Assembly (NCBI GenBank): GCA_031119295.1
Contig: JAVHYE010000002.1
Location: 1-57,995 of the forward strand
Source: Pedobacter sp.
GTDB lineage: Bacteria; Pseudomonadota; Gammaproteobacteria; Pseudomonadales; Moraxellaceae
Length of the DNA stretch: 57,995 bases
Direction: 5' to 3'
The notes under the pieces are model-generated. The model saw only the letters and a program-made list of their open reading frames with translations, was not told the origin of the DNA and searched no databases. Both the position numbers and the translations under genes were made by a program. Below, one piece after another: positions 7,245 to 15,946 of the stretch. The first letter of the stretch is position 1. The number at the start of each line of letters is the position of its first letter.

Positions 7245-9722
7245 ATGGCCCTCGCAAAACCTCTGGCCCTGAGCCAGCTCTACAAGGCCTGCAAGGCTTC
7301 CGATTTTTCCTTCAAGACCACGAAGGACTGTGAGCCTTTCAATGATTTCCTCGGGCAGGAACGCGCCAAGGAAGCCGTGAGCATGGCGGTTGCCTTGCCA
7401 CATGACGGCTACAACATTTTTGCGGTCGGCACCGCCGGTCTCGGCAAGCGCACCACCATACGCCGCTATCTGAAGGAGCTGGCCGCCAAGCGTCCGGCAC
7501 CGTCGGACTGGTGCTATGTGAACAATTTCGCCGAGCCGCGTTATCCCGTGGCACTGGAATTTGCAGCGGGCAAGGGAGCGGATCTCAAGCAGGACATGAC
7601 GACGCTGTGGCGTGACATGTCCATGGCCGTGATTGCCTCTTTCGACAGCGAGCAGTATTTCGAACGCATGGAGCTGCTCAAGGGCGAGCTCGGCAAAACC
7701 CAGCAGGATGCCCTGCAGGGTCTGGCGGGCGAGGGCGAGAAAAAAGGCGTGAAGCTGGTGCTGCGCACGCCCGGTGGTTATGGCTTCTCGCCCATGAACG
7801 ATCAGGGCGAGGTGATGAGTGTTGAGGATTTCAACGCCCTGCCCAAAAAAGAGCAGGATCTGCTCAAGACCATCATGACCGATATGGAGACCAAGCTGCG
7901 CAAGGTGGCACGTGGTCTCAACATGGCGGAAGAGCAGAACCGCAGCAAGGTGCGTCAGCTCAATGATGAAATCACCTCGCGCGCCATTGCTCCGCATCTG
8001 GAAAAGCTGCGCAAGAAATACGGCAAGCACGAAGGCTTCCTGAAATACCTGGATGCTTTTGAAAAAGACGTGATTGAAAACGTCGATGTCATTCTCAATA
8101 CCCAGGAAGCGCAGAGTGATGTAGTGGCTGCCGTCAGTACTGACAGCGCGATTCCCTCGCGTTACCAGGTAAATGTGGTAGTGAGCAATGATCCCAAAGC
8201 CGGCGCGCCGGTGGTGTTCGAGGATTTGCCCACGCATTACAACCTCATGGGCCATGTCGAGCAGGTGACCTATATGGGTACCGTGGCTACCGACTTCACC
8301 CTGATACGTGCGGGCGCCCTGCACAGGGCTAACGGCGGTTTCCTGCTGCTGGAGGCCGAACAGGTGCTGGAACAGCCCTATGCCTGGCAGGGTCTGAAGC
8401 GTGCACTGCGCTCCAAGTCGCTGAAGCTGTCTTCACTGGAACAGATGCTTACGCTCACCGGCACGATTTCGCTGGAGCCGGACGGCATTCCCTTCAATCT
8501 GAAAGTGGTGCTCCTGGGCGACCGTGAAACCTTCTATTTGCTGCAGCAGTTCGATCCCGAGCTGGGCGAGTTCTTCAAGATGCGTGCGGATTTCGAGTCC
8601 AGCATGCCGCGCACGCCGGAAAATGAACAGAAATACGCCCACTTCCTCGCCGACTTCGTGCAGAAGGAAGAGCTGCGTCCGTTGGATAAAACGGCGGTGA
8701 TGCGTCTGGTGGAAGAAGCCTCGCGCGATGCTGACGATCAGGAAAAACTCTCCCTGCACGCGGCCAGCGTGGGTGATCTGCTGCGCGAAGCCAATTACTG
8801 GGCGGGTGAAACCGGCGCCAAGCTGATCAAGAACACGCATATCCAGGCAGCGCTGGATGGCCAGGAGCGTCGTCACGAGCGCCTGCGCAAGCTGTATATG
8901 GAAGAAATTGCCAAGGGCACCCAGCTCTTTACCGGTGAAGGTGAAGTGGTGGGTCAGGTGAATGGTCTTACCGTGGTGCAGTATGCCGATGCGGAGTTCG
9001 GCATGCCCTCCCGTATTTCCGTGACCGCGCATTACGGCCACGGTGATATCACTGATATCGAGCGTGATGTGGATCTGGGCGGCGCCATACACTCCAAGGG
9101 AGTGCTGATTCTCAGCAGCTACCTCAAATCTGTATTCGGTGCCGAACACGCCCTGCGCTTCGCCGCCAATATTGCTTTCGAGCAGTCTTATGGCGGTGTG
9201 GATGGTGACTCGGCCTCACTGGGCGAGCTCTGTGGCCTGCTGTCGGCCATCGCCAAGCTGCCGGTAAAGCAGCATATCGCCATCACCGGTTCCATGAACC
9301 AGTTCGGTGAAGTGCAGCCCATTGGTGGTGTGAACGAGAAAATCGAAGGCTTTTACGCGGCTTGCCAGCTTAAAGGATTGACGGGGCCACAGGCCGTCAT
9401 CATTCCGGTGCAGAACGTGCGTCATCTCATGCTGCGCGAAGATGTGCTGAATGCCGTGAAGGAAAAACGCTTCACGATTCATGCGGTCTCGCGTGTGGAA
9501 GAGGCCATCGAACTCTTGCTGGGCCTGCCGGCTGGCAAGCTCGACAAGGAGGGCGATTTCCCGGAAAACTCTGTTTTCGGTCAGGTGGCGGATAGGCTGG
9601 AAATCTGGCGTCATGCTGAAAAGGATGACGACAAGGATGAGGAAGACGAGAAGGACAAGCCCAAGGCCGCCAAACCGGCGCCAGTGGAACCGACCAAGCA
9701 GGGCGCACGCCGTCGGCGCTGA
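7245..9722 (+). CDS. Lon-family ATP-dependent protease (LonB/COG1067 type)
   Basis: Degrades unfolded or regulatory proteins with ATP. The 825-residue protein lacks the classical LonA N-terminal domain and instead has the COG1067 layout: an ATPase part with Walker A GTAGLGKRTT near residue 65-75 interrupted by a long helical insertion, then a Lon protease domain. The catalytic dyad is Ser656 (in DGDSAS) and Lys699 (in GGVNEKIEG), 43 residues apart, the same separation as in E. coli Lon. The last ~40 residues are a highly charged Asp/Glu/Lys tail ending in RRRR. The ATG at 7245 has AAAGGA eight bases upstream; the GTG two codons earlier is too close to it. Confidence 0.93.
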   Translation: MALAKPLALSQLYKACKASDFSFKTTKDCEPFNDFLGQERAKEAVSMAVALPHDGYNIFAVGTAGLGKRTTIRRYLKELAAKRPAPSDWCYVNNFAEPRYPVALEFAAGKGADLKQDMTTLWRDMSMAVIASFDSEQYFERMELLKGELGKTQQDALQGLAGEGEKKGVKLVLRTPGGYGFSPMNDQGEVMSVEDFNALPKKEQDLLKTIMTDMETKLRKVARGLNMAEEQNRSKVRQLNDEITSRAIAPHLEKLRKKYGKHEGFLKYLDAFEKDVIENVDVILNTQEAQSDVVAAVSTDSAIPSRYQVNVVVSNDPKAGAPVVFEDLPTHYNLMGHVEQVTYMGTVATDFTLIRAGALHRANGGFLLLEAEQVLEQPYAWQGLKRALRSKSLKLSSLEQMLTLTGTISLEPDGIPFNLKVVLLGDRETFYLLQQFDPELGEFFKMRADFESSMPRTPENEQKYAHFLADFVQKEELRPLDKTAVMRLVEEASRDADDQEKLSLHAASVGDLLREANYWAGETGAKLIKNTHIQAALDGQERRHERLRKLYMEEIAKGTQLFTGEGEVVGQVNGLTVVQYADAEFGMPSRISVTAHYGHGDITDIERDVDLGGAIHSKGVLILSSYLKSVFGAEHALRFAANIAFEQSYGGVDGDSASLGELCGLLSAIAKLPVKQHIAITGSMNQFGEVQPIGGVNEKIEGFYAACQLKGLTGPQAVIIPVQNVRHLMLREDVLNAVKEKRFTIHAVSRVEEAIELLLGLPAGKLDKEGDFPENSVFGQVADRLEIWRHAEKDDDKDEEDEKDKPKAAKPAPVEPTKQGARRRR

Positions 9723-9740
9723 TCAGGATGCTTCACGCAT

Positions 9741-9774
9741 AAAAAACGGCAGCCATCGGGCTGCCGTTTTTTTT
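9741..9774. terminator. bidirectional intrinsic terminator
   Basis: Stem ACGGCAGCC/GGCTGCCGT with a short loop, A6 on the left and T8 on the right, between the convergent protease gene and the Mn exporter gene. Confidence 0.9.
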
Positions 9775-9785
9775 CATCGTTTGAC

Positions 9786-10361
9786 TCAGAAGCCCAGAGC
9801 TTTATCCACGCCCATCAGGGTGAGCACACCCAGCACCGCAAAAATGGCGGCAGCAATCATGTGCACGGTACGTGTCGGCATGCGTTCGGCAATACGGTTG
9901 CCCAGCAATACGGCCGGCGCATTCGCAATCATCATGCCCAGTGTGGTGCCAGCCACCACCGCGATGATGGCGTGATATTTCGCGGCCAGTGCCACCGTGG
10001 CGATCTGTGTCTTGTCACCCATTTCGGCCAGGAAGAAAGCAATCACGGTGGTGATGAAAATACCGTGGCGGGTGAGGTCGCCCGCATCGTCATCAATTTC
10101 ATCCGGCACCAGCATCCAGCCCGCCATGGCGATGAAAGACACACCGAGAATCCAGCGCATGGCATCTGGTGAGAGCAGCGAGGTGATCCAGGCGCCGACC
10201 GCGCCGGCACAGGCGTGGTTCACCAGGGTCGCGACGAAAATGCCGAGGATGATGGGAACGGGTTTGCGGAATTTTGCCGCCAGCAGGAAGGCGAGCAGCT
10301 GGGTTTTGTCACCGATTTCTGCGAGGGCGACAATGCCGGTAGAGACGAGAAAGGCTTCCAC
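9786..10361 (-). CDS. UPF0016/GDT1-family manganese exporter (MneA-like)
   Basis: A 191-residue inner-membrane protein with about six helices in two homologous halves. Each half carries the family signature ExGDKT: EIGDKTQ near the N-terminus and EMGDKTQ in the middle, whose acidic residues bind the metal. Family members (Gdt1, TMEM165, bacterial MneA) move Mn2+ or Ca2+, and the bacterial ones export excess Mn2+. The start is a GTG at 10361 with AGGAG six bases upstream; a longer reading to 10436 would run back into the riboswitch end. A manganese riboswitch sits directly upstream, which independently supports the function. It is the last gene of the dsbD-yqcC-cotH stretch but has its own regulated leader. 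Confidence 0.92.
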   Translation of the reverse strand: MEAFLVSTGIVALAEIGDKTQLLAFLLAAKFRKPVPIILGIFVATLVNHACAGAVGAWITSLLSPDAMRWILGVSFIAMAGWMLVPDEIDDDAGDLTRHGIFITTVIAFFLAEMGDKTQIATVALAAKYHAIIAVVAGTTLGMMIANAPAVLLGNRIAERMPTRTVHMIAAAIFAVLGVLTLMGVDKALGF

Positions 10362-10432
10362 TTGAGACTCCTGGCCGGAATGCAGACACGATTGACCACG
10401 CAACTCCTCCGGCCAATCGGTGAGCGGCATGG
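10362..10432 (-). promoter_or_regulatory. expression platform of the Mn riboswitch with competing helices
   Basis: Between aptamer and start codon two mutually exclusive stems can form on the minus strand. One is GGCCGGA/TCCGGCC, ending directly before the AGGAG ribosome site. The other is ATTGGCC/GGTCAAT, which uses the same GGCC. GGTCAA can also pair with TTGACC at the aptamer 3-prime end. No T-run follows, so translational control is more likely than termination. The model is inferred from complementarity only. Confidence 0.55.
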
Positions 10433-10588
10433 TCAAAGGTCTTGCCAGGTGCGGGATGATTTACGACTGACTGCGCCATGATGTGCAGGGCACACCAAGT
10501 ATGTTGACGCAGACCTCTTCTGCTTTTGCCGCCTGCTTTTCTTGCTGCAGACCGGCAAAAGACCGAGAGCGGCTACTCCCCAATGACG
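10433..10588 (-). ncRNA. yybP-ykoY manganese riboswitch aptamer
   Basis: On the minus strand the leader contains the conserved blocks of this class in order: GGGGAGTAGCC (complement of 10571-10581), GTCAACATACT (around 10498-10508) and GCAAGACC near the 3-prime end (10438-10445), with self-complementary arms between the first two (GTCTTTTGCCG... and ...GCGGCAAAAGC). In known examples these two loops dock and bind Mn2+, turning on Mn exporters. The downstream gene is a UPF0016 exporter, a standard partner of this riboswitch. Outer boundaries are approximate. Confidence 0.9.
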
Positions 10589-10608
10589 GCCGCGATGCTA
10601 GCGGCCGT
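10586..10608 (-). terminator. strong hairpin after the cotH gene
   Basis: Perfect 8-base stem ACGGCCGC/GCGGCCGT with a seven-base loop, between the CotH stop codon and the riboswitch. There is no T-run, so it may slow or trim the upstream transcript or insulate the riboswitch rather than terminate fully. Confidence 0.45.
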
Positions 10609-10627
10609 TATGATTGATGTCCAGCTG

Positions 10628-12307
10628 TCAGGGAATGCTGAATTCATAAACCCCGAAGTAGGTCTGGCCGCTTACAGAAACACGGTCAAACCCTGCACGG
10701 CTATGGCCTTTGCTGTCGGTGGCAATCACCTTCATGTAATAGGTGCCAGCAGGAAGGACAGAGCTAGTGGCACTGAGGTCGGAAGTTGTACGGGAGAGCT
10801 TGATGCTGCCCGTGGCAAAGTCCGGCTGGCTGGCGATCTGCAGGGAGTAGCTCACAGCATCATTTTGCAGGTCGGTGGCTTTGTCCCAGCTCAGCACGAG
10901 ATCGGCGCCGCTAATGGTGGCGGCCTGAAAAAAAGGCATGGGCTTTTGCAGCTCGCTCATGAAACGCTGGTAATTGGTTTCCACCACGCCGCTCAAACGA
11001 GTGTATTCCGTGTTCCATTCTGTCTGGCGGCCTGCGTTGTCCGAGGCCAGCGTGGGCAGGTGATCAATGTCCGGGCTTGCCAGCACCAGCGGTTGCACAA
11101 GAGCTTTGTAGCTGTCGGTCTTGGTCTTGATCTGTGCGCTGGAAAGATAGTCGCGGCGCAGCAGGCGTACCGCATTGATGATGGCATCGAGATTGCCGGG
11201 TTGTTCGATGAAGCGCCGGTGCAGGGGAATACCCCACCAGTTGGCAAGGCCCAGCTGCCAGCTGTCATACAAGCTGCCGGCCAGTTTCACATCCGGTTGG
11301 TCTTCATAACCCAGTGAGCCGTCATAGTCCCAAGGCAGGAAATAGAAACGCTCGCCACCGGCTGGCTGATAGAGCGCGAAATTCTGGTTTTCCGTGTCGT
11401 GATTGCCCATGAGGATATTCACGGCCAGCCAGGTCAGATAGTTGTTGCGGTTGAAGTAATGACTGAAGGTGGTATTGAAGTCGGTGCTTTCATCATTGAC
11501 CGCATCAATCATGCTGAGCAGGGTGCGGTGGTCAGTACCGTTTTCAATTTCCAGCACTTTCTCGAAGTTTGCCTTGCTCACTGGTGCGCCGCTGCCATCC
11601 ACTGCCAGCCGGCTATCCGGAACGAAGATGAAGTCGGCCGCCTTGTAGATATTCGAGCTGGTATTGAAGCCGCGATTGCTGAGGTATTCCTTGCCCATTT
11701 TTTCCACATGGGTGTAGAGGCCATAGTCCACGTCAGGAGTCGCCGCATTGGCATCATCGTCAAAGCTGATATGGACGAACTGGGTGCGCAGACTGGAAAG
11801 ATAGGGAATGTCGCAAAAGAGATCGAAGGCCAGCTTGTTGCGTACGCGGCTCAGGTCAAAAGGATGTTTGTTGAGCTGCAGGGTTTGTTCGCCGCGCCAG
11901 AGTGCTGCCGTGCCGGCCAGCTTGACCCGATAGGACTTCTGGTCCCCCAGACGTGAGCTGTTGCCGCGTATGCGCAGCTTGGCATTATTGCTCTTGCCAT
12001 CGTCCGGATAATCATTCGCCGTGAAATGAACCTTGATTTCAGGCTCGTAGCCGTCGTTCGGATCGGTGTCCGAGTTGACGTCGGCAATCGTGTAGGTATC
12101 GCCGGCAACGGCCTTGAGCTGGACATTCAGGACATTGAGCGGAGCACTGTAGTGGCTGGCTGGATCGACAATATCGTTGGCATCAGCCACGAAGGGCGAA
12201 ACAATCGGCGCTTCCTCGTTTGTGTTGGCGACAGGGCTGTCACTGCTGCCACAGGCAGTCATCAGTAGTGTTGTGGCAACAAGCCAGACAGAGTAATGGG
12301 CCTTCAT
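10628..12307 (-). CDS. CotH-kinase-family lipoprotein
   Basis: A 559-residue predicted lipoprotein: signal peptide with lipobox LMTAC (Cys19), so membrane-anchored and exported. Residues ~100-420 match the CotH family of secreted atypical kinases: RIRGNSSRLGDQKSYRVKL near the start, NKLAFDLF, and the late metal-binding block GNHDTENQNFALY followed by FLPWDYDGSLG. CotH of Bacillus phosphorylates spore-coat proteins; in Gram-negatives the substrates are unknown. The last ~90 residues look like a fibronectin-type beta domain. It overlaps yqcC by four bases (ATGA), so the two are translationally coupled behind dsbD. Confidence 0.85.
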   Translation of the reverse strand: MKAHYSVWLVATTLLMTACGSSDSPVANTNEEAPIVSPFVADANDIVDPASHYSAPLNVLNVQLKAVAGDTYTIADVNSDTDPNDGYEPEIKVHFTANDYPDDGKSNNAKLRIRGNSSRLGDQKSYRVKLAGTAALWRGEQTLQLNKHPFDLSRVRNKLAFDLFCDIPYLSSLRTQFVHISFDDDANAATPDVDYGLYTHVEKMGKEYLSNRGFNTSSNIYKAADFIFVPDSRLAVDGSGAPVSKANFEKVLEIENGTDHRTLLSMIDAVNDESTDFNTTFSHYFNRNNYLTWLAVNILMGNHDTENQNFALYQPAGGERFYFLPWDYDGSLGYEDQPDVKLAGSLYDSWQLGLANWWGIPLHRRFIEQPGNLDAIINAVRLLRRDYLSSAQIKTKTDSYKALVQPLVLASPDIDHLPTLASDNAGRQTEWNTEYTRLSGVVETNYQRFMSELQKPMPFFQAATISGADLVLSWDKATDLQNDAVSYSLQIASQPDFATGSIKLSRTTSDLSATSSVLPAGTYYMKVIATDSKGHSRAGFDRVSVSGQTYFGVYEFSIP

Positions 12308-12654
12308 GCGACTCCTCCACTGTTTCTGCTCATGGTCTTGTCTATCTGGAGAATGAGCTCCAGCAGACGACTGCCATCAATATCACTGCGTCCTGCCAAG
12401 TGATGCTCTGCCAGGGGATGGATATTGCAGTTGCCGGGCAGCTGGCCGCGCGCATCGATGAGCGCTCGTGTGCGCGGGATGAAGACCCATTGCAGCCACT
12501 CATACGACTTCAGGGTGTCGTACATGAAGGGCATGCGTGATGCCATGGCTTCGGGTGAGGGCGGATAGCTGGCCCAGAGGCCTTGCCGCCGCATTTCGGC
12601 TTCCACTTCTTGCATCAGGGTCAGCATTTGCTGATGGAGTTCGGCTTCTTGCAT
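12304..12654 (-). CDS. yqcC: YqcC-family protein
   Basis: A 116-residue cytosolic protein similar to E. coli YqcC (DUF446). The conserved stretch PFMYDTLKSYEWLQWVFIPR and the later LPGNCNIHPLAE line up well with the E. coli protein (FFMDTMEPLEWLQWVLIPR). Function unknown; in E. coli it sits beside a tRNA pseudouridine synthase. Here it lies two bases after dsbD and overlaps the cotH start by four, so it is clearly in the dsbD operon. Confidence 0.88.
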   Translation of the reverse strand: MQEAELHQQMLTLMQEVEAEMRRQGLWASYPPSPEAMASRMPFMYDTLKSYEWLQWVFIPRTRALIDARGQLPGNCNIHPLAEHHLAGRSDIDGSRLLELILQIDKTMSRNSGGVA

Positions 12655-12656
12655 GC

Positions 12657-14462
12657 TCAGAGCCCGTACTCGTTCAGATGCGCGAGGAAATCCTCAGCAT
12701 TTTTTTCGCCGACAATCCGCGCCTGCGTTTGCTCATTGCCGTTCTTGTCAAAGAAGATGATGGTGGGCGGACCCAGCAGGGAAAAGCGTTTGAGCAGGGC
12801 GCGGTCATCGGCGTTATTGGCAGTGACATCGGCCTGCACCAGATGCAGCTGGGCCATACGTGTGGCAACTTCCGGTTTGCGGAAAACATGGCGCTCCATC
12901 ACCTTGCAGCTCACACACCAGTCGGCATAGAAATCCAGCATCACGGCTTTGCCCTCGGCGGTGGCTTTGGCGATTTCCGCATCCAGTTCGGCATTGTTTT
13001 TTACGCGAACAAATGGCGTGGCGGTGGCAGCCTGCGGCTGTGAGCTGATTTGTGCCAAGGGACGCAGCGGGTCATCGCCGCCACTGGCAGCGCCAGCCAC
13101 AAGAGCAGCGGCATAGGCCATGACACAGAAGGCCACGGCACGGGCCAGCAGTCCCAATGCCTTGCCATTGCCGAGGCGCCATAGCCAGAGACCGGTAGCA
13201 GCCGTGCAGAGACCATAAAGTGCCAGCGCCATGGGCTCGGGCACCATGCGTGTCAGTAATTCCGCTGCCACGAAAAGCAGCAGCAGGCCGAAAAAGAATT
13301 TCACCTCATCCATCCAGGCACCAGCCTTGGGCAGCAGACGGCCTTCGGTAGCACCCAGCACCAGGAGCGGCACGCCCATGCCCAGTGCCATGAGGAAAAG
13401 CGAGAGTGCACCGAAGAGGGCGTCGCCGGTGGTGCTGATATGCAGCAGCACACCGAAGAGCGGCGCCGAAACGCAAGGCGATACCACCAGCGCGGAAAAC
13501 ACGCCGATCAGGAAGCTGCCCACCATCACGCCGCCTTGCTGGCGCCGGCTCATGTCGTCAAAGCGGGATTGCAGGGCTGCCGGCAGGCGCAATTCATAAA
13601 GGCCGAACAGACTGAGCGCCAAGGCGAAAAACAGCAGGGCAAATACCACCAGCACGGCCGGGTGCTGGAAGAGGCCGGGCAGATTGATCTGCTGGCCGAA
13701 AAAGCCGACTACAAAGCCCATGGCCGCGTAAACGGCGCCCACGCCGATCACATAGCTCAGTGCCAGCAGAAAGCCGCGCAGCGCGGAGCTGGTGTGCTGG
13801 CGGGCAATGATGCCGGCCAATATGGGCAGCATGGGCAGTACGCAGGGCGTGAAAGCCAGGCCCAGCCCCAAGGCAAACATGATGAAGAGCTGGGTGAGAC
13901 GGCTGCTGTCCGCTTTCAGGGGGGAGTCATTGCTGGCGCCATTGCCATTTGTGCTGCTGTTTGTGGCCGTGGCTGTTGCCGCTACATCACCAAAGCCCAG
14001 TAGCTGGTCCTGCGGCGGATAGCAGAGGCCCGCATCGGCGCAGCCTTGCCAGACCACTTTCAGCTGCCCATTGCCTTTCACCGGCAGGCTGACCTGCACA
14101 TCTTCGTGGAAAACTTTGACGCGTCCGAAGGTGGGGTCGTCCTTCCATTCGCCTTCGGTGGCGAAAGCCGGCGTGCCGATCTCAAGCCCGGCGCCTGTCG
14201 CGACAAATTTGAAGCGATCCAGATAGAGGTAGTAGCCGGGCGTGACGCGGAAGGTGAGGGTCAGGCCCTCGGCGGTTTCGGCGGTTTCCAGGCGGAAGGC
14301 CTGGTCGGCGGTCAGGAAGCTGTGCTGGCGGGCACCGCTGCTGAAGCTCTTGAGCTCGGCATGGGCCGGGGCCAGCAGGCTGAGCAGCAGGACAAGGGCG
14401 CTGGCCAGCTGCCAGAAAGCAGGGCGCCAAAAAGCAGGGAAGTAGGGCTGGGAACGGCTCAC
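12657..14462 (-). CDS. dsbD: thiol:disulfide interchange protein DsbD
   Basis: Carries electrons from cytosolic thioredoxin to periplasmic isomerases. All three parts are present in 601 residues: a signal peptide (to ~residue 35), a periplasmic N-domain with the Cys pair in GCADAGLCYPP, an eight-helix membrane domain with its Cys pair in TPCVLPM and SPCVSAP, and a C-terminal thioredoxin-like domain with active site DWCVSCK. The start is a GTG at 14462 with GGAG six bases upstream and a signal peptide directly behind; the frame is open a further 48 codons with no signal-like features. It is first in a run with yqcC and the CotH lipoprotein. Confidence 0.95.
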   Translation of the reverse strand: MSRSQPYFPAFWRPAFWQLASALVLLLSLLAPAHAELKSFSSGARQHSFLTADQAFRLETAETAEGLTLTFRVTPGYYLYLDRFKFVATGAGLEIGTPAFATEGEWKDDPTFGRVKVFHEDVQVSLPVKGNGQLKVVWQGCADAGLCYPPQDQLLGFGDVAATATATNSSTNGNGASNDSPLKADSSRLTQLFIMFALGLGLAFTPCVLPMLPILAGIIARQHTSSALRGFLLALSYVIGVGAVYAAMGFVVGFFGQQINLPGLFQHPAVLVVFALLFFALALSLFGLYELRLPAALQSRFDDMSRRQQGGVMVGSFLIGVFSALVVSPCVSAPLFGVLLHISTTGDALFGALSLFLMALGMGVPLLVLGATEGRLLPKAGAWMDEVKFFFGLLLLFVAAELLTRMVPEPMALALYGLCTAATGLWLWRLGNGKALGLLARAVAFCVMAYAAALVAGAASGGDDPLRPLAQISSQPQAATATPFVRVKNNAELDAEIAKATAEGKAVMLDFYADWCVSCKVMERHVFRKPEVATRMAQLHLVQADVTANNADDRALLKRFSLLGPPTIIFFDKNGNEQTQARIVGEKNAEDFLAHLNEYGL

Positions 14463-14652
14463 GGTGAGCTCCGCGGGAAGACGGCGCTTATTGTCTGTGC
14501 TGCACCGCACCTTCACAAGGCAGGCGGGCGCTGACAAGTGTTCCGGTTTCGTACATGCTCGGCGCGCATCCGGCTGAAAACCGCCCACGCCGACTACCTT
14601 ATCCATGTTTTCCGGGGGTCTTTAATTGCTCATCAATAACCAGGGAAGAACC

Positions 14653-15456
14653 ATGCCCAGCCAGATTGTCCGTGCCCTTGTGGGCGGCTTCGTTGTCCTT
14701 GTCGTGTTCTGGATACTCAACCCATTCGTTGTCATCGGCGCCGGCGAGCGTGGCGTGGTCATGAATTTCGGGGCCGTGCAGAAGGACATCCTGGGTGAGG
14801 GCCTGCATATGCGCGTGCCCATCATGCAGAAAGTCGTGATCATGGATGTGCGTGTGCAGAAAGGTGAGGGGCAGGGCGATGCGGCCTCCAAGGACCTGCA
14901 GCAGGTCACTACCAATGTGGCGCTCAACTATCACCTTGATCCGGCACGCGTAGCCGAGACCTATCAGACTGTGGGTACGCTGGCTGCCGTGGGCGACCGC
15001 ATCATCCTGCCGGCCGTGCAGGAGTCGGTAAAAGCGGCGACTGCGCTTTACACCGCTGAAGAGCTGGTCTCACGCCGTCAGGAAGTGCGCGACAAGATAC
15101 GTAATCACCTGCGCGACCGTCTGGTGAAAAACGGTGTGATCGTCGATGAATTCTCCATCGTCAATTTCTCCTTCTCGCGCGAATTCAATGTCGCCATCGA
15201 GTCCAAGACCACGGCCGAACAGCTCAAGCTGAAAGCCGAGCGTGATCTCGAGCGTATCCGCATCGAGGCCGAGCAGAAGGTGGCGGCCGCCAAGGCCGAG
15301 GCCGAGTCCCTGCGCCTGCAGAAGGAAATCGTGACCGAGAACCTGATCAAGCTGCGCCAGATCGAGATGCAGCAGAAGGCCATCGACAAATGGGATGGCC
15401 GCCTGCCCCAGGTTACGGGTGGTGCCACCCCCTTCATCGATATCAAGCCGCAGTGA
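14653..15456 (+). CDS. SPFH/prohibitin-family membrane protein
   Basis: A 267-residue inner-membrane-anchored protein: one N-terminal helix (VRALVGGFVVLVVFWILNPF), an SPFH (band 7) domain starting VIGAGERGVVMNFGAV, and a C-terminal coiled coil rich in Glu, Lys and Ala (RDLERIRIEAEQKVAAAKAEAE). This is the prohibitin layout; prohibitin-like proteins form ring scaffolds and chaperone membrane proteins, often with FtsH or Lon-type proteases. The ATG at 14653 has GGGAAGAA just upstream; a TTG at 14626 is possible but lacks a site. A small two-helix protein follows after 15 bases. Confidence 0.92.
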   Translation: MPSQIVRALVGGFVVLVVFWILNPFVVIGAGERGVVMNFGAVQKDILGEGLHMRVPIMQKVVIMDVRVQKGEGQGDAASKDLQQVTTNVALNYHLDPARVAETYQTVGTLAAVGDRIILPAVQESVKAATALYTAEELVSRRQEVRDKIRNHLRDRLVKNGVIVDEFSIVNFSFSREFNVAIESKTTAEQLKLKAERDLERIRIEAEQKVAAAKAEAESLRLQKEIVTENLIKLRQIEMQQKAIDKWDGRLPQVTGGATPFIDIKPQ

Positions 15457-15471
15457 TGAGCCTTTCTCTTC

Positions 15472-15708
15472 ATGCCGCATGAGTCTGACACTCCTCCGGT
15501 GCGGGAGGGGCTCCTGGCCTTGGTCGTCATCATTGCTTGTCTTCTGGCAATGGTTGGCGGCCTGGGCTTGTTGGTTTCCCTGATCAAGCGGGACTGGTTT
15601 GTAGCGCTGAATCTGGGACTCTTTCTGATTGTCTGCCTGAAGGGCTTGCAGCTTGCCTGGCAGGCGTATCAGCAGCGGCACAATGCCTCGGGCTCGGGGC
15701 ATTCCTGA
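15472..15708 (+). CDS. small two-helix membrane protein, function unknown
   Basis: A 78-residue protein with two hydrophobic segments (GLLALVVIIACLLAMVGGLG and WFVALNLGLFLIVCLKGLQL) joined by a short basic turn (IKRD) and a polar tail. It begins 15 bases after the SPFH gene, so the two probably share a transcript and the small protein may associate with the SPFH ring. No family recognised and the ribosome site is weak. Confidence 0.6.
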   Translation: MPHESDTPPVREGLLALVVIIACLLAMVGGLGLLVSLIKRDWFVALNLGLFLIVCLKGLQLAWQAYQQRHNASGSGHS

Positions 15709-15946
15709 GCCTCAGTGGCTCTCCGGTCAGCCTTCGCGTTAACAAATGCGGCCCAGATGCATACACTTGGGCACCCTGTGCGCCGGCCCGGGCGTTCGCT
15801 AGGGCCTTCCAGTCCTTGAATACCCGGCATCCCACAGTGCGCCGCAGCCTGCTGTCCCTGCTTCTCCGGGACCTGACTTTCCTTGTCATTAGCCGGCAGG
15901 CTACCGCCTGGTCATACAGGCACCATCCCCACTACGGAGATCACTC

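Noticed and set aside
7122-8324. 400-codon open frame on the minus strand
   Set aside because: Antisense to the Lon-like protease, no recognisable domain.
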